A stretch of 64,000 bases of DNA from Acanthochlamys bracteata (lineage: Eukaryota; Streptophyta; Magnoliopsida; Pandanales; Velloziaceae). Shown piece after piece: positions 16,825-28,290 of the stretch; positions within the stretch are counted from its first letter, which is position 1; the number at the start of each line of letters is the position of its first letter. The translations under genes and the position numbers were made by a program. The notes beneath the pieces are model-generated. The model saw only the letters and a list, made by a program, of their open reading frames with translations. It searched no databases and was not told the origin of the DNA. The DNA lies in contig CM034129.1 in the NCBI GenBank assembly GCA_019914995.1, positions 4,477,725 through 4,541,724 on the forward strand, given 5' to 3'.

Positions 16825-18842
16825 ATGGATAAGTTTTTGGGGCTCTTGAAGGTGCGGGTTGTACGTGGTGTTAATCTTGCTTGGCGCGATACCAGGGGCA
16901 GCGATCCTTACGTAGTCCTTCGCATGGGTGGGCAGGTAAATTTATTTACATTTCCATTGCTGTTATTGACATATTGTTGTCGCTGATGTTTGTCTCTAAG
17001 ATTAGTTAGATACAAGGAAATCTGCACAAAAAAAAAAAAAAACGAAACGGTTGTAGTTTGAGAAACAGAAATTTTAAGCGCCTTGCACCATGAAGAGTGA
17101 TCTTTGTTGTTTCTTAATTATATGTTGCTTCTTGAGCTTTTCATTTTCAGATAGGTAGGATTATCTGTTTACTTTGCAAGTAGTTCAGTTATTTTCATCT
17201 GTTCTTGATAAAAAAGTAAGTTTTTCTGTGATTTATTCATAGTGTGTCTCTCATATTCCAAAAAATAAAGAGTAATTTTAGTTGGATCAATGACATTCAT
17301 GATCTGAGCTGTCATGTTATTCTAAAGCAAATCTTGATCCATGAAAGAGATTCTAAGCTACATTTAGAAATGGAAGAAAGAGGGTTCTGCTTGGAAGGGC
17401 AAAAGAATGTCTAATTCGGCATGGTTTAGTTTAAGGAGTATTGAAGCGACTAGGTCTTATACAAAAATTGAAGATACTAGGATCTCTTGTAGGCATAGAT
17501 TTGGCTTTCTCTTTCCTAGTCAAGGAGATTTCAGAAGATAGTTTCCCCATCCTAGGATGGATTAACTAGTACCAGGCACATGCATGTCAATTACTTGTCT
17601 ATGAAATTCAGAAAGTCGTTAATGAGAATATATAATGTAATGGCTCCATTATGCACCCATGCAATACCGCATAATTCAGATGAATATATCAGTTGTATGC
17701 CTCATTATGTTGTGACATAATTGTTCTTAAAGTGATTGTTTTAAGCAGTTTATATCATCATGCTGCCTTTTCTCTTTGTATTCACTCTTTCGGGCAGAAA
17801 CTGAAGACCAGTGTGAAAAAAGCAAATGTCAATCCAGTATGGAATGAAGACCTGACTCTCTCTGTTTCAAATCCTGTTCTAAGAGTTAAGCTCGTATGTT
17901 TCCTCAAACTGATCTCTGTATTTGTTTTCTCCCTAAGACATTCTTGTTTAACATAAAAGCATGTTCCTAGCTCTTCTTATTACTTCTTTGTTACAAATCA
18001 CTATTTGTGATGTAAATAGGATACCTGGAGTTGATAATTTGATATGGTAAAGTCCGTACTTTGGATTTTGGCATGCAAAAACATGACAACAGCATTGATT
18101 AACAGAAGATGTTATCAAGTGGACCTGGACTTTTCGCCTTGCGGCAGTCTTGTTATGTCAGGATTTTGTCTATCTATATAGCTCGTGTGAATCTTTTGAT
18201 TCATCTATGACAGGAGGTCACATACATATTTGAGGTGGTATAAAGCTAGCTTTATGAGAATAGGATGACATTTTGGAAGTAGCTTTTAGATGTTGAATCT
18301 GCCTCACCAATTATTGAAGTATTGGAAGAGCTAGTTTGTCATCATACATTTTTCTCCTGCTTTACGAATTCGTTATGGACCAAATCATAATATGTACATT
18401 TATTGCGAATGTACATCTGCTTTTTCAACACTGACCTATTCAAAATTTCAAATCAGTTTCCTCACTATTCTATATTTTCAACCAATGGACAAACTATGTC
18501 CATATAAGGAACTGTAACTTTGAGGATAACACATTGTTATTATCCATTTTGCAGGAGGTGTTTGACAAGGACACATTTACAAGGGATGATAGAATGGGAG
18601 ATGCAGAGTTTGATGTAAATCCACTCATAGAGGCCACAAAAGTGGATCTGAAGAGCCTTGCTGATGACACCAGACTCAGAACTCTACACCCGTCTAGTGA
18701 AAACTGTTTATCAGAACCCAGCCTTATTGTATGGAAAGATGGAAAAGTAACCCAAGATCTCATTTTGAGGCTGAGGAACGTGGAAAGTGGAGAAGTGGAG
18801 CTTAAGCTACAATTAATCATCCCAGGCGTCACAAATTTATGA
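16825..18842 (+). CDS. CAR-type C2-domain protein (C2-domain ABA-related), copy 2
   Basis: Paralogue of the neighbouring minus-strand gene. Exons are 16825-16935, 17798-17893 and 18555-18842 (111, 96 and 288 bases, all phase 0), giving 164 residues. Motifs are LGLLKVRVVRGVNL, RDTRGSDPYVVLRMGGQ, NPVWNEDLTLSV, EVFDKDTFTRDDRMGDAEF, the CAR insert with ENCLSEPS, and LRNVESGEVELKLQL. This copy keeps the standard DPYV after calcium loop 1, unlike its partner. The first two exons have exactly the same lengths as in copy 1. A role in calcium-dependent recruitment of ABA receptors to membranes is inferred from the family. No lesions seen. Confidence 0.93.
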
Positions 18843-19752
18843 GGATAGATGGATGGTAACATCCTTCCAATATGAATCAAAAAATTTGATTCTAAAGCTA
18901 TAGGACTATTCTATCATACATTATACGTACGTACATTTCATAACATATATTCCGCATATGTGGATGACGTGCCCATATTTGGTGCTGATGTACACTGAAG
19001 ATAGCTCACTAACTGTATGAGCTATGTGGTTAGCAACTTAACTTGAGGATCTTTATAATGAGTTGCTTCCTCGTTAAAGAATGTAATATAGTAAGTTCTG
19101 TCTATGAAAATCAAGGTCACAAATCACTCCAAAGTCCAAACTTTTACTAACAATATATTTTAATCTTTTATCTTTGCAAAGATGCTAACTCATTTTGATT
19201 GAGCTCACTCTGTATAATGTGGTTCGATATATTGTTTTCAAGAAATCTGCAGCAGGCTATGTTCTGAGTTGGCTACCAGCGATTTTGCTGTCTTACATCT
19301 TGCACTTTTTGTAACTTGGAAGTAGATATTTGATATGTGCACTAACATGTTTCTAAATATTGCAGCTCCTGTCTCTGATGTAGAACTGCACTGTGATACT
19401 ACTATAACACCAGTAGGTTGGCATTTGAGAACAGATGGGAAAAGTTTAGGCATTAATGCTCACATAAAAGAGCACCTTGTCCTGTTCAAGACAAATTGCC
19501 AAGACTGACAAATATTCACTAGCATGCGTCACACTTCATTATTACCTTGTACATACTTGCCGCATGCCAAGCTACAACATTCTTTCCCATAGCAAAGGAA
19601 AGAAAGTAATACAGCGAAGCATTTGAAGCAGAGCTACTAATCTTGCCAAAGCGAATGAAAAGCATACACCACATTCTTCAATTCTAATTCTAATTAGCTA
19701 CAATCTCTTATAGCAAGAGTGAACTTGGTATATTTTGCAAACATACTAAAAG
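18843..19752. other. Convergent 3' flanks of CAR copy 2 and the LHW-like gene
   Basis: Contains the probable 3' UTRs of both genes. I see no coding sequence, RNA gene or repeat. Confidence 0.5.
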
Positions 19753-22151
19753 TCATTCCAAGAATGTTTCCATGATGTCAGAGTAGATGCCGGCTTCAGT
19801 GCCTCTGTACTCAATCCCATGGGGATTTGATGCTGCTTGATTTTGCTGCTGGTGGTGTTCCAGCGGTGAAGCCGAAGTAGAGGAGTTCATCCTTGCTGGT
19901 AATGTGAAGCTTCTCTTGAACTTGTTGCTGTTATCAACCTTCCTTGCCTTATTGTTATGCATCTCAAGTCCTAGGTAATCTTCGGTAGTGTCATTGGCTG
20001 CTGTAGCCATGCTGCTTCTGTTATTGTTGTTGTCATTAGCAGCTGGCTTGTTTCCTAACACTTCACTACCAAAGAGAAGCTTAGCATCCTCTTGTCTTCC
20101 TGTCAATGCACTGAAGAAAGATAATCCATTGGGCCATTTCAGATTAGCATCATGGTCTTGAAGCATGTCTTCCATGTGTGTTTCGCTACTGTTTGAGTGA
20201 GGAAGCAGAGCACCAAAGAGATGGGAATCATCCCTATGACCCGTAATGGGAATACGAGCGGCAGCGGCAGGATGAAAATTTGTTGGAACAGGCATAGGGG
20301 CGACTGAAGGGAGTGCCGCATGGTTCCAGTTGATGATTGGAGGAGGGGACCTTGTTGGGAGTTGCTTGAGAGGAGCAGGGGAAGCTCCAGCACCAGCAGC
20401 AGCACCAGGGCTTGTGTTTCTGGTAGAAGAAAAGAGTTGAGACAAGTAGAATCCTGATTGATACCCTAGTGATTCAAACATGTGTCTCATCCTCAGTACA
20501 AAGTGTAGGTCCTCGGGTATCTGAAGCATCCATTCAAATCCAAACATTAAAACCTAATTACTCGGGTAAATTTTAGTGCATTTGGAATGCGGAGATGTGG
20601 AACAGAAATGGAGAGCTTACAGTCTTGCAAGAACCAAGCTGAAGAAGACCATGGCCAGCTTGAATAACAGCTATTGTCTGTTCCAGAAAGAAACAGTCAG
20701 GATTAAGAGGTCGTCAAGCATAAAAAGAAAAAGTTTCATCAGGAAAGAAAACGGAGGAGGGAAAAAGGGTTAATACTTGGATTCCGGAATTGAACTGATC
20801 AGTCCATTCAGGAGGAAGCTGCACGGTAAATAACAAAAAAGCAAAATTTAGAAGATTAAAGCTGCACATTCATTCAAGTTTACTGTTACAGCACTGTTCA
20901 AATGAAATAAAAAGTGAAGCAACAGCACAGATAACCAATTCTTGCAGTTTCCTTGACAGAGTACAGAGATCTAATTCAAAGACTGATTAAAGAAAAGAAG
21001 CTAAAGAAAAGAAAGTGAAAGAAAGACGAAGAAAAGAAGTGGAGTGATGGAGTTTCTAGTGATCTACTACTACTACATACAGCATCAAAGGAGCTCTGCC
21101 AGTAGTTCGAAATGTTGGGTTCACATTCAGAAGGTTCCTTGAAAACCCATTTGTGACACTTATCAGATGCAACTTTACCCATCAACCTGTATCAAATAAG
21201 ATAAACAATAAACATGTTTATATCAAATCAATCAATCTCAAGCATTGATCATTCAAATACACCCATACGAAACAAAATAAGCACTTACTTAAAATAAGCT
21301 TAAAAATAAAGTGAAAGTTAGAAAAACACCAGTTGCCTAATCTTCCATTTGTTGGATTTTGTGAAGAATGGGAGAAACAAATCTTTTTGGATGTATTAGG
21401 TTTTATATAGGAGTAATTATTGATTTTTGAGGTTTATTAGCTAAGGGAAGATGTATACTTTGATTTAACAAAACCCAAAAATAAAAACCACCTACCCAGT
21501 ACCCACCCTTCTCCATAATTGTAGAGCTGAATAGACATCTTGCTGAAAGCTTTACGCACTGGATCATCGCCGCCGTCCATGTCTTCGAGACATTCGTTTG
21601 CTCTTGTCCGGCAAAAGCCATCCTCCCACATCAACATCCTTCAACACACAAACAACAAAAAACAACATAAAACCAAAACAAAATAACAAAGAGATCATAA
21701 TTCAATAAGCGACAATATATCGTTCACCAACCCACAAAGGGAGGGGAAAAAAAAAGAAACAGAAAGTTTAAGCTTGTTTAGTTAAAAAACAAGCTATATA
21801 CGTGGCAAACAAGTAAACAAAAAGAGGCGAAATTACAAGCTGCCATTGTCGTCTCCCACCTTGCATCCATTGCCTCCTCTGCATCTTCTGCACAATAATT
21901 AAAGTATCCCACAAAGCTTTAATTGACATAGTTTTGATCGATTGGATATAGATCGAATAAAGAGAATAAGAAGAAGTGTATATATACGGGCGAGGACGGA
22001 TAGTCCAGAAGACAGAGTAAGCCCAGTCAGAGTTGAGACAAACGTTGCGGAGAGCTTCATGAAGCGCCATCATACCAACAGCTTCTTTGCTTCTGCTACT
22101 GCTACTACTAGTGTGATCACCAGCACCTGCTCCAACTCCAGAGCCCACCAT
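19753..22151 (-). CDS. LHW-like bHLH-MYC_N domain protein
   Basis: Seven exons in transcription order: 22151-21988, 21887-21837, 21638-21507, 21186-21081, 20818-20777, 20677-20621 and 20520-19753. They total 1320 bases with consistent phases and encode 439 residues. Residues from about 28 to 215 form the bHLH-MYC N-terminal domain: ALHEALRNVCLNSDWAYSVFW, RCRGGNGCKVGDDNGS, LMWEDGFC, GLMGKVASDKCHKWVF, SNYWQSSFDALPPEWTDQF, TIAVIQAGHGLLQLGS and IPEDLHFVLRMRHMFESLGY. The C-terminal half is low complexity (Ala, Pro, Asn) and ends in KRSFTLPARM and YSDIMETFLE, both typical of this plant group. No basic helix-loop-helix is seen, so it probably acts as a partner or regulator, not a DNA-binder. Databases often label relatives 'WNK kinase-related', but no kinase domain is present. 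Confidence 0.9.
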
Positions 22152-22276
22152 GATCTCTTTCTTTCTTTTTTAATTTTACTTGCTCCGATCTAGCTAAGCA
22201 ACAGCTAAGAAGAAATCTTGAACTTTGTCTTGATCGGTCAATCTATCAAAAAGTTAAAGATGAAAGTCTGCAGTTA

Positions 22277-22291
22277 GCTAGCTAGCTAGCA
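22277..22291. repeat. Short AGCT tandem repeat
   Basis: About four units of the self-complementary tetramer TAGC/AGCT, upstream of the LHW-like gene and possibly in its leader. Confidence 0.5.
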
Positions 22292-23678
22292 AGCAGTGAA
22301 GCATGAAGAGGAATCAAATTGAAGGGTCCATATGTAGTAGTTCCTGGTGGTGATCTCTATCCACTCTTTTTTTTTTCCTCCATGCAAAAAACTCACTACT
22401 CACATTTCGTTAGGTACCTCGCTAGCTGCTTTTGCTTTTTAATAACAGAAGCATATAATAGGGTTTTGGTACACTAATAAGCAGAGAGACTGAGGTGAAA
22501 GGGATATGAGCGAGAAAGAAAGAAGAAGGTGATGAGAGAGGCTTTTACAGTTTGTTTTGTTTTTTTGGCAGTGGGGGATTCTGGCACTGATGCTGTTTGG
22601 CGATTACTTCCTGACATGAAAAATGAGAAAAGGATTATACGATATACAAATATCTGAAATTAGAAGAAAAAAACAAAAACTTGGTGGGTATAAACTTTAT
22701 TCTTTTTGGTTTTCTCTAAGCAAAAATCAAGTGGTCCATTCTCAATACCTATTAACTTTTTAACCTTATTACTTAGTTCACTCATTAACTCTGGTGAGAC
22801 TACAAATTGGACTAGTTTCATATTAGTAGCGAAGTAGGCTTACAATAATGTTCAAGTAAAAAAGTGGTTTAGTCAGTTTGAAAATATATCAGCAACTTAT
22901 TTCGAATTGGATAAGTGCACTTGATATACTTTACAATTTATACCTTTAAATAGTCTCATATTATTTGAGTAATAGAACGACTATTATGTATTTATATTTG
23001 AAAATACTAATTCTTAAATAATTGACTAATTATTTTAGTTTGGAATTCGATTCTACAATCTCTTATATACCCATGCATTACCATGCCAGGACCCATGAAT
23101 GATCAATCAGTGTTTCTTTAGCTAAGCTAAGTTAGCTAGCTTCTTCAAGAGCTATCTGTATAGGAATCCTTCCTTAAAACTGTTACTATCATTTAAGTTG
23201 AGATGTTTCATGGATTTAAGTCCAGCATGCAAAGTGCAATACTCGTGTTACTTTATTATTACAAAAAGTTTACCTGTCTAGCGAGAGGTAGCTCAATGAA
23301 TTACTTTGCTCTAGCTTTATAAGTAGTAGTTCTGAGAAGTGATTATTTCTTCATCAGCAGTATCTGACCAAAGCCCTGGCTCTTCCTGAGCTGATGATAA
23401 GCAAAGCAAGTCCACAGACTACCCAAAAAAAAAAAATATTCTCGTGGTAGTATGTATAGATTGAAAGGCAGGGGAGGAACAGTCACGTGAGCACGTGCGT
23501 GGCAGTGGGGCGGTGCATCGTTAGGCATAAACAAACACTTTGTCCTCAGCAGAACAGAACTACGGTCATCGTGTGCTGTATACCTCTTTCATCTCACCTA
23601 TCCAAAACAATGCTTTTTTGTCTAACCACAATTTCCTCATCAACACAACAACATCAACATCTTCTCTCTACGATCTAA

Positions 23679-23953
23679 GCGTGTTTCAAATATTCGTAAT
23701 TAAATTTTATAAAAATAAAAAATAAAATTTTTTGAAAAATAGTTGGAAATAAAATTTTATTTTTATATTTTAATTAATTCTTGAAATAAATAAAAATGAG
23801 TTCAGAGAAAAAAATACAGTAAAATTTAAATTTTATTTATACAGAACTAAAAATTTGAATTTTTAATTTTATTTATAATTAAAATATTAAAAAATTGATG
23901 AAATTTTAATTCTAACGGAAAGAAACTAAAATTTTAGCAACTTCAAACACGCC
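23679..23953. repeat. AT-rich MITE-like element
   Basis: The left end is GCGTGTTTCAAA and the right end, read inward, GGCGTGTTTGAAG, giving an imperfect terminal inverted repeat around 275 bases of AT-rich DNA. No ORF. It resembles the other elements of this kind in the window. Confidence 0.6.
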
Positions 23954-24401
23954 GTAATAGTCAAAACCAAAGCTAGCTAGCAGAGAAAGAAAAGAAAATC
24001 AAAGGAAGAGATTTGAATACAGCTTCATTATTTTTTTACCAAGAAAAAATTGGGCGCACGAATTGCGGGGAGATGCGCCCCATGCGTTGGACATACTCCG
24101 GACTAAACAAATCTCAAGAGAGCCTCCGCATTGACCGCCCCCACTCCCGCTCCCCTAAGGCCCATCTTCATTTGCGTACTTCTCAATCGTTTTGATACAA
24201 AAGCTTAAGAATTCATACCATAATTTATACATATAAGTTAATTTGGTTTGATGGAAAGAGCGAATTTATTCTTCTTCCTCGAAAGAAATGCTCAATCTCT
24301 GTGTATAAAAGTTAAAGCAGACGGAAGATTTCATTTATTATTTTAACGTATTTCTTTCTAACAGCCATTTTGCCTACCTTGTCATGGAGTGGGACACAAC
24401 G

Positions 24402-24416
24402 AACCCTAAACCCTAC
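24402..24416 (+). repeat. Two-unit telomere-like motif
   Basis: ACCCTAAACCCTA is two units of the plant telomere repeat. It is too short to mark a chromosome fusion; it may be a telo-box of an unrecognised transcript or chance. Confidence 0.4.
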
Positions 24417-25974
24417 TAGAACGGATCATCTCGTCCTAACGCTACTAACGGACCTAACGGTAGACTGCCTTCTGTCCAATTAACCACGGAAGGAATCTCC
24501 ATGATTAATTGCCATGGCATGGCAAAGGTAGACGATCATCTCTCTTTCTCTCTGCAGTCTGCACCTGCACGCCATGCATTAATTGAGGAGAAAGAAGAAG
24601 AAGATCATCATCTTTTAATTAATCGTGAAATAGATTGTCGGTGTCTGTACTGTTACTGTTCACCGGTACTTGCAGCACCAAAAATTTCTGTATCCATTCA
24701 TGTTAATTCGATGTACGCGTTACGTACTTGAATTCAAAGATGTCGTCTTCATGGTTGGGGCATGCACGAGGACAAGTATTTTGTTTATAATTTCCGTCTT
24801 CTGCCCACAGCTGGATATACGGGTGGTTTAAATACGTTGTTCAAGGGATTGAAGATTGAGAAAACAAACATATATTGAACAACTTGCTTAATTTCCTGCC
24901 CTGCTGCAGGATATCTGATCACGCATCAGGCAAAACAACTTTTATTGGAACCGCAATACTTAACTGAAACTTTTGGTTTCTCTACCATCTGTTAAATAAT
25001 GAAAGAAAACTATAAAAGTCTACAGTACATGTTTTCGTCAGAGCACAAATTGTTATATACATATATTACGTTAATGCAGTCAATGGTCATAACATTCATA
25101 GTCAAGAAGATCAAGGCATTATAAGGCAAGCTATCAGGTTTAACTACTTGTAACTGATTTAGGGACAGCTGCATTACAGCTTTCAGACGTAAAACTTAAC
25201 TACTACAAGAAATTAATTAAATACAGCTGATCATTTAATTAATCTAATCAGATATCAGCTCTGATCATGATCAGTTGTGACCACAAACGACAACTACTAC
25301 CAGCTTATTGCAGACCCATTTAATCAATCTCTCTGAATTTTACCACACCCACTTTCAATATCTGAGATTGAAGAAAGAAGAACGGCCATGCCGGCCAGCT
25401 GGTGAAAGAAAGCAGGCAAATATTATATATACCCAAAAGTTTAAGTTTCTTTCAGCAGGAGTACTACTACTTAAGTAGCTTTTAGCACGCTTCATCACGT
25501 GAAAATCTGGTCTTCAAGATTGAAAAGTTTGAATTAAAATCTCATTACGAATATATTATGTATAGATTCCATGCTTTCATCTATGTATTGAAATATATAA
25601 AATATGCAATCCTTAAAACTAATGCCACGTTAACCAGTAGATAACCAGATAGTTGTTAGATATATTAGCAGTACCTGCATCTTGCAAAAAGCTAGCACGT
25701 ACTCCTATATATACGCAAATCAATTTAAATAATGAGATTTATAGAGGTTTAGGTTGCTAGCTAGGTCGCTGTTTATCTTTCGACTTCGAATATTACATAT
25801 CAAGACAATCGACATATAAATGTAATAATAATTGTAATTTTATTTCAAGTACATAAATACGTACTTATTGTATTACGATTTTCTTGACTATCATTCTAGT
25901 CCAGTTAATTCCAGTTATTTTTAACAATTACTTTTTAAATAATTCATTTTCTATAACTTAGAAATATTATTATC

Positions 25975-26735
25975 AGATTCGGACCGATCCGTCCGGATCG
26001 ATTCAAAAATCGTCGATCCAAACGGTAAATCGGTTTAGATTTATAAAAAAATCATCTATATAATTGACCCATTTCGACTCGCTTTAGCCCGATTTATCCG
26101 CCGTCCAGATCAAATCGGATTAAATAAAATTTAAAAAATTAATTAAAAAATTTAAATTGATAATATATTTAATACAAAAATAACTATTAATAGTCTTAAT
26201 ATTGAAAAATAATATGTAGCTTATATTTTGTATTTCGATGTGATAATGTAAACATAATTAATTATATTTTATTTATAAATATCAATTATTAGTGATTTTT
26301 AAAATTTTATATTGTAAAATATTCAGACTCAAATATGTATACCTCAAAAAATTAGTTATATCTCTTTTATGATTTATCTATTTTATAATTTTATCTTCTT
26401 CTAATCTCCTAATTTATTTAAATATTTTTTATTATAAATTTTCGTTATTATTATTGTTGTTGGTAGTGGTAATGCTATAGTGTCAGTATTTTAATTTTTA
26501 CTGTGATTATTATTGCTGTTGATACTAATACTATAATAAAAATATTTTAATTTTTTATTGTGATTGCTGCTGTTGTTATTATTGTTAGTACTATAATTAC
26601 AGTAAATTTTTTACTGTTATTGTTGTTATTATTGATTAAAAATACTTTAATATTATGAATCCAACGGTTCAACTCGTTAATTCGAGAATCGTGATCCTTA
26701 CAATTTTTTAATTCGATATCCGATCCGGTTTTAAT
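25975..26735. repeat. Possible non-autonomous element with GATCCGG-rich ends
   Basis: Both flanks of this stretch carry related, unusually CG-bearing words (GGACCGATCCGTCCGGATCG on the left; GATATCCGATCCGGTTTT on the right) in otherwise AT-rich DNA. The interior holds degenerate TTATTG/TTGTTG microsatellite at about 26440-26640. The ends may be inverted repeats, but alignment by eye is weak. Confidence 0.3.
26440..26640. repeat. Degenerate TTATTG / TTGTTA microsatellite
   Basis: Three-base units of TTA and TTG recur imperfectly over about 200 bases. The minus-strand ORF through it is Asn/Ile-rich translated repeat, not a gene. Confidence 0.55.
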
Positions 26736-28290
26736 AATTATGCTTAGAATAAATAAACACGCACTAAAAGTAGTGAGGCATAAGAAATAAGAAGGTATAG
26801 CAATTGGAAGGTGGTAAAAAAATGTACGACCCCCTGCATTAGACAAGATGGATCATATAAGGAGGCAAACAATATAATGGTGAGGAAGGTGTGAAGAATT
26901 AATTAATTTGGTGTAGACATTAAAGTTGGAAGGGGACTTGCTATCATTCATTCCCAGGCCAGTCCTTTGGGGTCTATCTGGTTTACAATCTTAGCGACAC
27001 AAAGATTTTTGATCCGGTACGAGAGCGACATATTTATCTTTCGTATTAGATTTGAGTTTTTTATTAAATAAAGTTTTTAATCATTATGGAGGTAATTATT
27101 TTCTTGCTTCTATTAACCTGGTTATCATGAGATGAAAGAATTGATTGTAGCACGCTCTCATTTTATATATTGGAACGCGCTTAGTTTAATGGTTACAGCC
27201 ATGATGATTAAGACTCAGAACGAGATTTAGGTTATATTTTAATTACACAGAACTTATTTTCTACCAGATTTTCAATTATCTAGCTCTTAATTTACTGAAT
27301 TTATTTCTAATTTATTTTTTATTGAACTTAATACCAAATTTAATTTTTTGAAACTCAATTTCTATTAATTAAAAAATATTCTTAAAAGTTTTCTGATAAT
27401 GACAAATTCTTTGAGAACAACACGCATATGATGAGGTCGAAAATAACAAGAACATTAACAAGCGCGTATGTATTGATTTGTTTGAGTTTGGTATTCCCTT
27501 CTTATTTCCTACCCGTTCATGCAACATAACATAAAGTAGGAGACATTTCAGAGCTTATTAAATAAAGTTTATTGAAATAAAAACTATTTTCATTTTTTTC
27601 TGAAAACAAATACTATATTTTTATCTAAATAATAATAATAGTTATTAATAATATGATCGTAAATTATTTTGTATTTTAAAAAAATAAAATAAATTCTATA
27701 AAAATATTATTAAATTTATTAAAAAATATAAAATAAAAATTGAAATAAAATAGAGCAAAAATGCAAAGCCAAACATGCAGGTAAGGGTAATTTAGCTTTT
27801 TGTTTCTTTATAATTTTTTGTTTTAAAAGATATTCAACAGCATTTAATATATATTATTTAAATTTTTAAAATATATATTATCTCGTTCTTCTAAAATAAT
27901 TTTCTAGTTATACTATACTAAAAAAACAAAGTTATAGCAAAGTCTTTATTTCTTTTGTTAAGTTAAAAAAAATCGTTTTCCTAAAAAGTTTCATTAAAAA
28001 TGAACTTAAAAATAAAAACATATTATTTTAAGCAATCCTAAATCATCTCTATGGAGTGAAACAATGGGCTTTATTTGGGCATAAGGTTAATTGTTCTTAC
28101 TTATAACAGGCCCCAACTTCAAGTTCGAAGATTAAAGCCCATTTTACAATAAACCCAGCAAAAAAAGAAGACGATAAGAATATTCCAACTCCACTACTTC
28201 CTCCATGGCTCTTCGACTGCTCCCGTGTTTTCTCCACTCTCCAACCGCAACAGTCTCTTCTTCTTCTCTTTCACCGCCGCTACCAAATTG

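Larger units (their letters stand above)
22152..28280. other. Large intergenic region
   Basis: The leader and promoter of the LHW-like gene occupy roughly 22152-22600, with an AGCT-type repeat at 22277-22291. Beyond it I find no coding sequence with recognisable homology. Contents noted separately are an AT-rich inverted-end element near 23.7-23.95 kb, a two-unit telomere-like motif near 24.4 kb, and a GATCCGG-containing block at 26-26.7 kb. Short ORFs here look random. Confidence 0.5.

Noticed and set aside
24501-24731. 76-residue plus-strand ORF in the large intergenic region
   Set aside because: No homology or splice context; acidic GAAGAAGA run makes it open by chance.
26547-26846. Minus-strand 99-residue Asn/Ile-rich ORF
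   Set aside because: Translated TTA/TTG microsatellite and flanks, with no recognisable motif.
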